From RFTU01 sp046094505 (lineage in GTDB: Bacteria > Pseudomonadota > Gammaproteobacteria > Burkholderiales > Burkholderiaceae_C), in NCBI GenBank assembly GCA_046094505.1, contig JBJTHN010000075.1, positions 1 to 31,113 on the forward strand: a stretch of 31,113 nucleotides of DNA, in the 5' to 3' direction. The notes below the pieces were generated by a model. That model saw only the letters and a list, made by a program, of their open reading frames with translations. It had not been told where the DNA came from and made no database searches. The translations under genes were made by a program, and so were the position numbers. Below, one piece after another: positions 24,659 through 31,113 of the stretch. Numbering within the stretch: the first letter of the stretch is position 1; every line of letters begins with the position of its first letter.

Positions 24659-25582
24659 TCAGGCGTTGACGCGGTTGACGCCGGGCAGGGTGCAGGCCAT
24701 CACCGCATTGCGCAGCGCCGCAATGGCTTCATAGCGGGTGAAGCTGCGCCGCCAGGCCAGCACCACGCGTCGCGTGGGCACTGGGGCTTCGAACGGGATG
24801 TAGCGGATCAAGCCGCCTTTCTCTTCGGGCACGCTCATGCGCGGCACCACGGTGATGCCCATGCCCGAGGCCACCATGTACTTGATGGTTTCCAGGCTGG
24901 AGCCCTCGAAACTCTTGCGGATGCCCTCAGCGTCTTGTGAAAAGCGCGCGAACTCGGGGCACACCTCCAGCACCTGGTCGCGAAAGCAGTGGCCGGTGCC
25001 CAGCAGCAGCATGGTTTCTTGCTTGATCTCTTCGCTGCGCAGGGACTTTCGCTTGGCCAGCGCGTGCGCTTTGGGCACGGCCACCATGAAGGGCTCGTCA
25101 TACAGCGCCGCGATGGCCAGGCCGGTATCGGGAAAGGGTTCGGCCAAGATGGCGCAGTCGATTTCGCCGGTGCGCAGCATCTCCAGCAGCTTGACGGTGA
25201 AGTTTTCCTGCAGCACCAAGGGCATCTGGGGCACCCGCTCGATGGTGTTCTTCACCAGCTCGGGCAGCAGGTAGGGCGCGATCGTGTAGATGATGCCCAG
25301 TTTCAAGGGTCCGTTGAGCGGGTCTTTGCCCCGCGCGGCGATCTCGCGGATGGCCGCGGCCTGTTCGATCACGCTTTGGGCCTGGCGCACGATGGCCACG
25401 CCCAGGGGCGTGACGGTGATCTCATTGCCCCCGCGCTCGAAAATCTTCACATCCAGCTCTTCTTCCAGCTTCTTGATGGCCACGCTCAAGGTGGGCTGTG
25501 AGACGAAGCAGGCGTCGGCGGCGCGCCCAAAGTGCCGTTCGCGGGCCACGGCCACGATGTAGCGGAGTTCGGTGAGGGTCAT
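24659..25582 (-). CDS. oxyR: Hydrogen peroxide-responsive regulator OxyR
   Basis: A 307-residue LysR-type regulator. The N-terminal winged helix-turn-helix spans about residues 1-60 (TELRYIVAVARERHFGRAADACFVSQPTLSVAIKKLE). The redox pair is in GTGHCFRDQVLEVC, and counting from the chosen start the cysteines fall at positions 199 and 208, exactly as in E. coli OxyR. Oxidation to a disulfide activates peroxide-defence genes. In several betaproteobacteria oxyR sits next to recG; here panB-panC lie between them. It is divergent from panB with 117 bases between, which should hold both promoters and possibly an OxyR autoregulatory site. Confidence 0.96.
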   Translation of the reverse strand: MTLTELRYIVAVARERHFGRAADACFVSQPTLSVAIKKLEEELDVKIFERGGNEITVTPLGVAIVRQAQSVIEQAAAIREIAARGKDPLNGPLKLGIIYTIAPYLLPELVKNTIERVPQMPLVLQENFTVKLLEMLRTGEIDCAILAEPFPDTGLAIAALYDEPFMVAVPKAHALAKRKSLRSEEIKQETMLLLGTGHCFRDQVLEVCPEFARFSQDAEGIRKSFEGSSLETIKYMVASGMGITVVPRMSVPEEKGGLIRYIPFEAPVPTRRVVLAWRRSFTRYEAIAALRNAVMACTLPGVNRVNA

Positions 25583-25588
25583 GGCTTG

Positions 25589-25594
25589 ATTTTG
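25589..25594 (-). promoter_or_regulatory. -10-like box before oxyR
   Basis: CAAAAT on the minus strand is 6 bases (CAAGCC) before the oxyR ATG. The combined AATCAAGCC-ATG is identical to that before recG. No Shine-Dalgarno sequence is present. Confidence 0.4.
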
Positions 25595-25699
25595 CGTTGG
25601 GAATTGGGGTCCTCGCTACACTTTCGCTCCAACTTGGTGCAAGCCTGCGCGGCAGTGCAACACACCAACCGTGAACCGCTTTGTTCCGAAAGGCGCCCG

Positions 25700-26503
25700 A
25701 TGGACCGCAAACCCGTGACCCTGCACAAGCTGCGCGACATGCACAAGGCCGGCGAAAAAGTGGCCATGCTGACCTGTTACGACTCAGCCTTCGCCGCGCT
25801 GCTCGACGACGCCGGTGTGGATTGCCTGCTGGTGGGCGACTCCTTGGGCATGGTGCTGCAGGGCCGCTCCTCCACCAATGCCGTGACGCTGCAGGACATG
25901 GCCTACCACGTGGCCTGCGTGGCGCGGGCCAACCCCAAGGCCTGGATGCTGGGAGACCTGCCCAGTGGCTCGTACCACGAGGGGCCGGACCAGGCCATGC
26001 GCTCATCGGCGGCCTTGATGGCCGCCGGCGCCCAGATGATCAAGCTCGAAGGCGGCGGCTGGACGGCCGAGACGGTGCGTTTTCTGGTAGAGCGCGGTGT
26101 GCCGGTATGCGCCCACCTGGGCCTGACGCCCCAGAGCGTGCACGCCCTGGGCGGGTGGCGGGTGCAAGGGCGTGACGAAGCAGCAGCGGCCACGCTGCGC
26201 GCGCACGCCCGCGAGCTGGCCGATGCGGGAGCGGCCATGTTGGTGCTGGAGCTGGTGCCCTCGGCCCTGGCGCGGCAAATCACGGAAGAGACCGCGCTCA
26301 TCACCATCGGTATCGGGGCCGGTGCCGGCTGCAGCGGACAGGTGCTGGTGCTGCACGACATGCTCCACATCACGCCCGGACGCAAGCCCAAGTTCGTGCG
26401 CAACTTCATGGAGGGCTCGGCCAGCGTGCACGAGGCCGTCAGCCGCTATGTGGCCGATGTGAAGAGCGGCGCCTTTCCCGACGAGGCCCTGCACGGCTTC
26501 TGA
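25700..26503 (+). CDS. panB: 3-methyl-2-oxobutanoate hydroxymethyltransferase
   Basis: A 267-residue (beta/alpha)8 enzyme that transfers a hydroxymethyl group from methylene-tetrahydrofolate to alpha-ketoisovalerate to give ketopantoate, the first committed step of pantothenate synthesis. Family blocks: VAMLTCYDSAFAALLDDAGVD, LLVGDSLGMVLQG, MIKLEGGGW, VCAHLGLTPQSVHALGG, LELVPSALARQIT, GIGAGAGCSGQVLVLHDML. The ATG at 25700 has GAAAGG about 7 bases upstream. panC follows after 27 bases. The usual third gene panD is not here. Confidence 0.96.
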   Translation: MDRKPVTLHKLRDMHKAGEKVAMLTCYDSAFAALLDDAGVDCLLVGDSLGMVLQGRSSTNAVTLQDMAYHVACVARANPKAWMLGDLPSGSYHEGPDQAMRSSAALMAAGAQMIKLEGGGWTAETVRFLVERGVPVCAHLGLTPQSVHALGGWRVQGRDEAAAATLRAHARELADAGAAMLVLELVPSALARQITEETALITIGIGAGAGCSGQVLVLHDMLHITPGRKPKFVRNFMEGSASVHEAVSRYVADVKSGAFPDEALHGF

Positions 26504-26530
26504 GCCGCTCATCGAATCGATTGGTGACCC

Positions 26531-27367
26531 ATGACGATTCGCGTCATCCACACGATTGCGGAGCTGCGCAGTGCCTTGGCCGGCGCCCCCGCGGTGGGCT
26601 TTGTGCCCACGATGGGCAACCTGCACCAGGGACACCTGGACCTGGTACGCATCATTCGGCCGCAGTCTTCGGTGGTCGTGGCCAGCATCTTCGTCAACCG
26701 CCTGCAGTTCGGGCCCCATGAAGACTTCGACCGCTACCCACGCACCTTGCAGGGCGATGTTCAAGCATTGGAGTCGGTGGGCTGCGACCTCGTGTTCGCC
26801 CCCGATGAGCCCGAGCTGTACCCGGTGGCCCAGGGCTACAAGGTGCACCCGCCGCCCGAGCTGGCCGACATCCTCGAAGGGCACTTTCGCCCCGGGTTTT
26901 TTGTGGGCGTGGCCACCGTGGTGCACAAGCTCTTCAACATCGTGCAGCCCCACCGCGCGGTGTTTGGCCAGAAGGATTACCAGCAGTTGATGGTGATACG
27001 CCAGATGGTTCGGCAGATGACCCTGCCCATCGAAATCCTGGCCGGCCCCACCACGCGGGCGGCCGACGGCTTGGCGCTGTCTTCGCGCAACGGCTACTTG
27101 AGTGCAGCCGAGCGTGCCGAGGCGCCGCAGCTGCACGCCCTGCTTCAACACATGGCCCATCGCGTGCGGGCTGAAGGCTTGGGCGCTGTGGCGACCATTG
27201 AAGCCGAGGCCTGCGCAGCACTGGCCGCGCGAGGCTGGCTTCCCGACTATTTGTGCATTCGCCGCCGCGACGACCTGCAGCCCCCTGCACAGGCCGGCGA
27301 GCCTTTGGTTGCCCTGGCTGCGGCCAAACTCGGCACCACCCGATTGATCGACAACCTCGAGACATGA
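26531..27367 (+). CDS. panC: Pantoate--beta-alanine ligase (pantothenate synthetase)
   Basis: A 278-residue ligase that joins pantoate and beta-alanine with ATP. The ATP-binding signature is TMGNLHQGHLDLV (the HIGH-like motif), followed by SIFVNRLQFGPHEDFDRYPRT, FFVGVATVVHKLFNIVQP, FGQKDYQQL, and the KMSKS-like LSSRNGYL. Most homologues have Glu rather than Gln in the GNLHxGH segment and Pro-x-Gln in IFVNPLQF; here VNRLQF replaces Pro with Arg, a small departure. The stop overlaps a hairpin shared with convergent recG. Confidence 0.96.
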   Translation: MTIRVIHTIAELRSALAGAPAVGFVPTMGNLHQGHLDLVRIIRPQSSVVVASIFVNRLQFGPHEDFDRYPRTLQGDVQALESVGCDLVFAPDEPELYPVAQGYKVHPPPELADILEGHFRPGFFVGVATVVHKLFNIVQPHRAVFGQKDYQQLMVIRQMVRQMTLPIEILAGPTTRAADGLALSSRNGYLSAAERAEAPQLHALLQHMAHRVRAEGLGAVATIEAEACAALAARGWLPDYLCIRRRDDLQPPAQAGEPLVALAAAKLGTTRLIDNLET

Positions 27368-27388
27368 CGGGGCCGGACGCCCCCCGTC
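27366..27388. terminator. Hairpin between convergent panC and recG
   Basis: GACGGGG (27366-27372) pairs with CCCCGTC (27382-27388), spanning the panC stop and ending one base before the recG stop. A short TT follows on the plus strand. It could end transcription of both genes. Confidence 0.4.
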
Positions 27389-29455
27389 TTAGGCCTTGAG
27401 GAACTCCACCCGGGAGGCCAGCCAGCGCTGCACATGGGCTTGGGCGGCGCTGTCGTGTTCATCGAGCAGCCGCGGCGCAACGGCGCGGGCATGCTGCAAG
27501 AGCGGGGCGTCTTCTTGAAGATCGGCAAAGCGCAAGAGCGCGTCACCACTTTGCCGTGCGCCCATGAATTCACCGGGGCCGCGAATCTCCAAGTCTCGCC
27601 GTGAGATTTCAAAGCCGTCGTTGGTTTCGGCCATGGCGCGCAAGCGGGCCTTGCCGGTGTCCGACAGGGGCGGCGTGTAGATCAACACGCACACGCTGGC
27701 GGCCGCGCCGCGGCCCACGCGCCCGCGCAGCTGGTGCAACTGGGCCAGGCCGAAGCGCTCGGCATGCTCGATCACCATCAGGCTGGCGTTGGGCACGTCG
27801 ACCCCCACCTCGATTACGGTGGTGGCCACCAACAAGGGCATCTGCCCTGCGCTGAACAGCGACATCACCGCGGCCTTCTCCGCCGGTGGCATGCGCCCGT
27901 GCAGCAGGCCCACCATCAGGCCCGGCAGGGCTTGGCTGAGCTGCGCATGGGTCTCGGTGGCGTTCTGCAGGTCCAGCGCCTCGCTCTCTTCGATCAGCGG
28001 GCACACCCAGTACACCTGTCGGCCCCGCGCCACCTCCTCTCGAATGTGCTCGATCACCGCATCGCGCCGGTTGTCGGCAAACACCTTGGTGACGATGGGT
28101 GTTCGGCCCGGGGGCAGCTCATCAATGGTGCTGACCGACAGGTCGGCGTAGTAGCTCATGGCCAAGGTGCGCGGGATGGGCGTGGCCGTCATCATCAACA
28201 GGTGAGGCTCCAGCGCAGCGCTACTGCCCTCGAGCTTCTTGCGCAAGGCCAAGCGCTGCGCCACACCAAAGCGGTGCTGCTCATCAATCAAGGCCAGGCC
28301 CAGCCGCGCGAACTGCACCGTGTCCTGGATCACCGCTTGGGTGCCCACCACCAGGGCGGCGCGCCCATCGGCGGTGGCCTCCAGCATCGCCTTGCGCGCC
28401 TTGCCCTTGATGCTGCCGGTCAGCCAGGCCACGGTTTGCCCGCGGGCTTCGAGCAAAGGCTGCAGCCAGCCCACCAGTTTGCGAAAGTGCTGCTCGGCCA
28501 GAATCTCTGTGGGCGCCATCAGCGCACATTGCCAGCCCGCCTCGATGGCCACCGCCGCGGCCAAGGCCGCCACCACCGTCTTGCCCGAGCCCACATCGCC
28601 TTGCAGCAGGCGGTGCATGGGTTCTGCGCACGCCAGGTCTTGTGCGATTTCCTCCACCACCCGCCTTTGCGCCGCCGTGAGCTCAAAGGGCAGTGCGGCC
28701 AAGAGCCGTTCGGGCAAACCGCCGGGCTTGGCCTGCAAGATGGGTGCGCGCCGTTGGGCCCGCTCACGGCGTGCCATCAACTGGCTCAGTTGTTGCGCCA
28801 GCAGCTCTTCCCATTTCAGGCGCTGCCAAGCCGGGGTGCTGCGGTCTTCCAGCGCAGCCAGGCTGGCATGCGGTGGCGGGTGGTGCAAGTCCTGCAGTGC
28901 CTCGCGTAGCGTGGGCAGGCCGGGCTTGACGAGGTGGGGGGGAATCAGCTCTCGCAGTGGCGCGCGCTGCAGGCCACTGGCCACCGCCTTGCGCAAGTAA
29001 GCCTGGGGCAGGGCCGCCGAAGTGGGGTAGACCGGTGTGAGCGAAACGGCCAAGGGCGCGTCGTCGCCCACCGCCTTGAAAACCGGATGCACCATTTCAT
29101 GGCCAAAGAAGCCGCCGCGCACCTCGCCCCGCACCCGCAGCCGCGCTCCCACGGCCAGCGTCTTTTGGTGCGAGGGATAAAAGTGCAGAAAGCGCAGGAC
29201 CAACTCACCGCTGTCGTCGCGCAGCCGCGCCATGAATTGGCGCCGCGGCCGCAGTTCCACACGGGCCTCCACCACCACACCCTCGCACTGAGCCGTTTGG
29301 CCATGAGCCAACCCCCCCATGGGCACCAGCCGGGTTTCGTCCTCGTAGCGCAGGGGCAGGTGCAGCGCCAGGTCGATGTCGCGGCGCAGGCCCATCTTCT
29401 CCATCGCCTTCTGCGGCGCAGACTTGTCCTTGGGCGGTGCAGACGGCTCGGCCAT
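27389..29455 (-). CDS. recG: ATP-dependent DNA helicase RecG
   Basis: A 688-residue branch-migration helicase that reverses stalled replication forks. The N-terminal wedge (OB) domain includes LPLRYEDET and VVVEARVELRPRRQFMARL. Helicase motifs: QGDVGSGKTVVAALA (Walker A), APTEILAEQH, the DEQHRFGV motif II, TATPIPRTLAMS, and the C-terminal VATTVIEVGVDVPNASLMVIEHAERFGLAQLHQLRGRVGRG. ISRRDLEIRGPGEFMGARQSG is the RecG-specific TRG region. The start at 29455 was chosen because the family domain begins about 25 residues later; the further upstream extension crosses into the divergent queA. It is divergent from queA, 83 bases apart. Confidence 0.96.
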   Translation of the reverse strand: MAEPSAPPKDKSAPQKAMEKMGLRRDIDLALHLPLRYEDETRLVPMGGLAHGQTAQCEGVVVEARVELRPRRQFMARLRDDSGELVLRFLHFYPSHQKTLAVGARLRVRGEVRGGFFGHEMVHPVFKAVGDDAPLAVSLTPVYPTSAALPQAYLRKAVASGLQRAPLRELIPPHLVKPGLPTLREALQDLHHPPPHASLAALEDRSTPAWQRLKWEELLAQQLSQLMARRERAQRRAPILQAKPGGLPERLLAALPFELTAAQRRVVEEIAQDLACAEPMHRLLQGDVGSGKTVVAALAAAVAIEAGWQCALMAPTEILAEQHFRKLVGWLQPLLEARGQTVAWLTGSIKGKARKAMLEATADGRAALVVGTQAVIQDTVQFARLGLALIDEQHRFGVAQRLALRKKLEGSSAALEPHLLMMTATPIPRTLAMSYYADLSVSTIDELPPGRTPIVTKVFADNRRDAVIEHIREEVARGRQVYWVCPLIEESEALDLQNATETHAQLSQALPGLMVGLLHGRMPPAEKAAVMSLFSAGQMPLLVATTVIEVGVDVPNASLMVIEHAERFGLAQLHQLRGRVGRGAAASVCVLIYTPPLSDTGKARLRAMAETNDGFEISRRDLEIRGPGEFMGARQSGDALLRFADLQEDAPLLQHARAVAPRLLDEHDSAAQAHVQRWLASRVEFLKA

Positions 29456-29461
29456 GGCTTG

Positions 29462-29467
29462 ATTCTG
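29462..29467 (-). promoter_or_regulatory. -10-like box before recG
   Basis: CAGAAT on the minus strand stands 6 bases (CAAGCC) before the recG ATG. No Shine-Dalgarno sequence and no clear -35 are seen. Confidence 0.4.
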
Positions 29468-29538
29468 CACGGCCGCGCCGGCGATGGCCGCTGTTGGACA
29501 ATGCCGCCTTTTTCCACAGGTCGGTACAGCCTGCTGCC

Positions 29539-30714
29539 ATGACGAACCCCATCCCTTCCCCGACATCGCCGTCCACCTCGACCTCCACCTCGACCTCGAC
29601 CTCGACCGCCGGCCGCCCCGGCATAGACCGCGACTACACGCTGGCCGATTTCGACTTCCAACTTCCATACGAGTTGATCGCCCAACACCCGGCGGCCCAG
29701 CGCAGTGCCTCGCGCCTGCTCGATGGGCGACTGCCGCAAGCGGCGGACCGCATCTTTCGTGAGCTGCCCGGGCTGCTGCAGCCCCAAGACCTGCTGGTCT
29801 TCAACGACACCCAGGTGATCAAGGCGCGGCTGTTCGGTGAAAAGGACAGCGGCGGCGCGGTGGAAGCCTTGGTCGAGCGGGTGCTGCCCGGCTTTGAGGT
29901 GTGGGCCCATGTGCGCGCCAGCAAGTCACCGAAGCCCAGCAGCCGCTTGCGCTTCGCAGGTCCCGGAGGGGATGGCTTTATGGCCGAGGTGCTGGGCCGT
30001 GCCGGGCCTGATCAAGCCCTCTTCCACCTTCGCTTTCCCAGCGACCCTTTGCCGCTCTTGCAAGCCCACGGCCACGTGCCACTGCCACCCTACATCACCC
30101 ACGAAGATTCGGCCGAAGACGAAAGCCGTTACCAAACCGTCTTCGCTGCCAAGCCAGGCGCGGTGGCCGCGCCCACGGCGTCGCTGCACTTCGACGAAGG
30201 TGTCTTGCGTGCGCTGGGTGAGCGCGGCATCCAGCGCTCCGCCATCACGCTGCACGTGGGCGCGGGCACGTTCCAGCCGGTGCGCACCGAGAACCTGCGC
30301 GAGCACCAGATGCACAGCGAATGGTTCGAGGTGAGCGCCGCCACCGTTGCAGCCCTTGAGCAGGCCCGCGCGCGCGGTGGGCGCATTTGGGCGGCTGGCA
30401 CCACCACCCTGCGGGCCCTGGAGTCGGCCGCCCGAACGGCCGATGGCCGCTTGCAGGCCGGCTCGCGCGACACCGACATCTTCATCACCCCGGGCTTTGA
30501 GTTTCGCGTGGTGGATGGGCTGATCACGAACTTCCACCTGCCCAAGAGCACGCTGATGATGCTGGTCAGCGCCTTTGCCGGCTATGAACACATCATGGCC
30601 CTGTACCGGCATGCCATTGCCAGCCGCTACCGCTTCTTCAGTTATGGCGACGCCATGCTGCTGCAGCGCGCCAGCGCTTCAAACAGTGCTTCAAACAACG
30701 CGCCTGCCGCCTAG
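29539..30714 (+). CDS. queA: S-adenosylmethionine:tRNA ribosyltransferase-isomerase QueA
   Basis: A 391-residue enzyme that adds the epoxycyclopentanediol moiety from SAM to preQ1 in tRNA, giving epoxyqueuosine. The family core starts at about residue 31 (DYTLADFDFQLPYELIAQHP) and includes LLVFNDTQVIKARLFGEK, GHVPLPPYI, YQTVFA, APTASLHF, HVGAGTFQPVR, ITNFHLPKSTLMMLVSAF. The N-terminal 30 residues before the core are a Pro/Ser/Thr linker with six Ser-Thr dipeptides, not part of the conserved fold. The Arg-Tyr-rich RYRFFSYGDAMLL is the usual C-terminus, followed by an Asn/Ser/Ala tail. tgt follows 44 bases later: successive genes of queuosine biosynthesis. Confidence 0.95.
   Translation: MTNPIPSPTSPSTSTSTSTSTSTAGRPGIDRDYTLADFDFQLPYELIAQHPAAQRSASRLLDGRLPQAADRIFRELPGLLQPQDLLVFNDTQVIKARLFGEKDSGGAVEALVERVLPGFEVWAHVRASKSPKPSSRLRFAGPGGDGFMAEVLGRAGPDQALFHLRFPSDPLPLLQAHGHVPLPPYITHEDSAEDESRYQTVFAAKPGAVAAPTASLHFDEGVLRALGERGIQRSAITLHVGAGTFQPVRTENLREHQMHSEWFEVSAATVAALEQARARGGRIWAAGTTTLRALESAARTADGRLQAGSRDTDIFITPGFEFRVVDGLITNFHLPKSTLMMLVSAFAGYEHIMALYRHAIASRYRFFSYGDAMLLQRASASNSASNNAPAA
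29572..29607 (+). repeat. Hexanucleotide repeat in the queA N-terminus
   Basis: Six units of TC(C/G)ACC encode six consecutive Ser-Thr dipeptides. Unit number changes would stay in frame, so length variation between strains is likely and harmless to the reading frame. Confidence 0.85.
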
Positions 30715-30746
30715 AACCCGCAGACCCCAGGCCCGGGCCTGCGGCG

Positions 30747-30752
30747 CACAAT
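30747..30752 (+). promoter_or_regulatory. -10-like box before tgt
   Basis: CACAAT is 6 bases (CCACCC) before the tgt ATG; no Shine-Dalgarno sequence. It follows a GC-rich inverted repeat (CCGCAG at 30718-30723 with CTGCGG at 30739-30744). Confidence 0.35.
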
Positions 30753-30758
30753 CCACCC

Positions 30759-31113
30759 ATGCTCCAGTTCGACATCCTGCGCACCGAAGGCCACGCCCGC
30801 AGCGGACGGCTCACGCTCAACCATGGCGTGGTGCAAACGCCCATCTTCATGCCCGTGGGCACCTATGGCACGGTCAAAGGCGTGATGCCGCGCAGCCTGG
30901 AAGAGATGGGCGCGCAGATCATCCTGGGCAACACCTTCCACCTGTGGCTGCGCCCGGGCCTGGACATCCTTCAGCAGTTTGGCGGGCTGCACGGCTTTGA
31001 GCGCTGGGACAAGCCCATCCTCACCGACAGCGGCGGCTTTCAGGTGTGGAGCCTCTCAGGCGAAGACGGCAAGGGCCGCAAGATCAGCGAAGAGGGCGTT
31101 CGCTTTGCGTCGC
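30759..31113 (+). CDS. tgt: Queuine tRNA-ribosyltransferase Tgt (3' end outside window)
   Basis: The first 118 codons of bacterial tRNA-guanine transglycosylase, which exchanges the guanine at position 34 of GU(N) tRNAs for preQ1. Visible blocks: LQFDILRTEGHARSGRLTL, TPIFMPVGTYGTVKGV, ILGNTFHLWLRPGL, and LTDSGGFQVWSL, which holds the active-site Asp (DSGGFQ). The rest is beyond the window edge. It lies 44 bases after queA in the conserved queA-tgt order. Confidence 0.95.
   Translation, partial: MLQFDILRTEGHARSGRLTLNHGVVQTPIFMPVGTYGTVKGVMPRSLEEMGAQIILGNTFHLWLRPGLDILQQFGGLHGFERWDKPILTDSGGFQVWSLSGEDGKGRKISEEGVRFAS

Noticed and set aside
30718..30744. Inverted repeats between queA and tgt
   Set aside because: Short and fully GC, with no U tract. 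It is mentioned only as context for the tgt start box.

Overview
The window is a gene-dense, GC-rich stretch of bacterial chromosome. Its gene content and order point to a betaproteobacterium of the order Burkholderiales, most likely family Comamonadaceae: rsmI divergent from yraN-diaA-dolP, a pilT-like gene divergent from yggS, an OxyR with Cys199/Cys208, and recG divergent from queA-tgt. The genus cannot be told from the sequence alone. No rRNA, tRNA, CRISPR array or insertion sequence was seen. Nearly all genes are housekeeping or metabolic, and no gene-free stretch exceeds 300 bases.

Layout. 1-3100: a DUF1501/DUF1800 exported pair, the first cut by the window edge. 3102-5201: an FAD-linked D-2-hydroxyacid (D-lactate type) dehydrogenase, divergent from a PduO-type cobalamin adenosyltransferase. 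5282-8004 (minus): a candidate attenuated operon, read as promoter, leader peptide, terminator, aroG (DAHP synthase) and dbpA (RNA helicase). 8059-10764 (minus): a small membrane protein, tldD and rsmI. 10751-12474 (plus): yraN, a diaA-like SIS protein and a dolP-like BON lipoprotein. 12541-14480 (minus): a PilT-family ATPase coupled to a 3-hydroxyisobutyrate-dehydrogenase-family reductase. 14542-17336 (plus): yggS, arginase, a broken D-cysteine-desulfhydrase-like gene and proC. 17378-18268 (minus): ubiA. 18312-19648 (plus): a periplasmic DsrE-like protein and a head-GIN (DUF2807) repeat protein. 19655-21280 (minus): prfC. 21427-24644 (plus): a PaiB-like protein, an SGNH hydrolase, a frameshifted exported ORF, a DUF1653 protein, a glutathione transferase and a GFA-family protein. 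24659-25582 (minus): oxyR. 25700-27367 (plus): panB-panC. 27389-29455 (minus): recG. 29539-31113 (plus): queA and the start of tgt.

The most interesting signal is upstream of aroG. A 24-residue leader ORF has 8 aromatic residues (5 Phe, 2 Tyr, 1 Trp) among residues 3-13. Its 3' half can form a 1:2 hairpin, or pair perfectly over 9 bp with the 5' arm of a downstream intrinsic terminator. That is the full architecture of ribosome-mediated attenuation, here placed on the first enzyme of the shikimate pathway and, through a 4-base ATGA overlap, also on the RNA helicase dbpA.

A second window-wide signal is a -10-like hexamer 6-7 bases before the ATG with no Shine-Dalgarno sequence. It occurs at cobO-type adenosyltransferase, tldD, diaA, proC, prfC, oxyR, recG, tgt and the aroG leader ORF, and suggests widespread leaderless transcription. 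Two damaged genes (16206-16463 and 22935-23245) are the main signs of decay or sequencing error.
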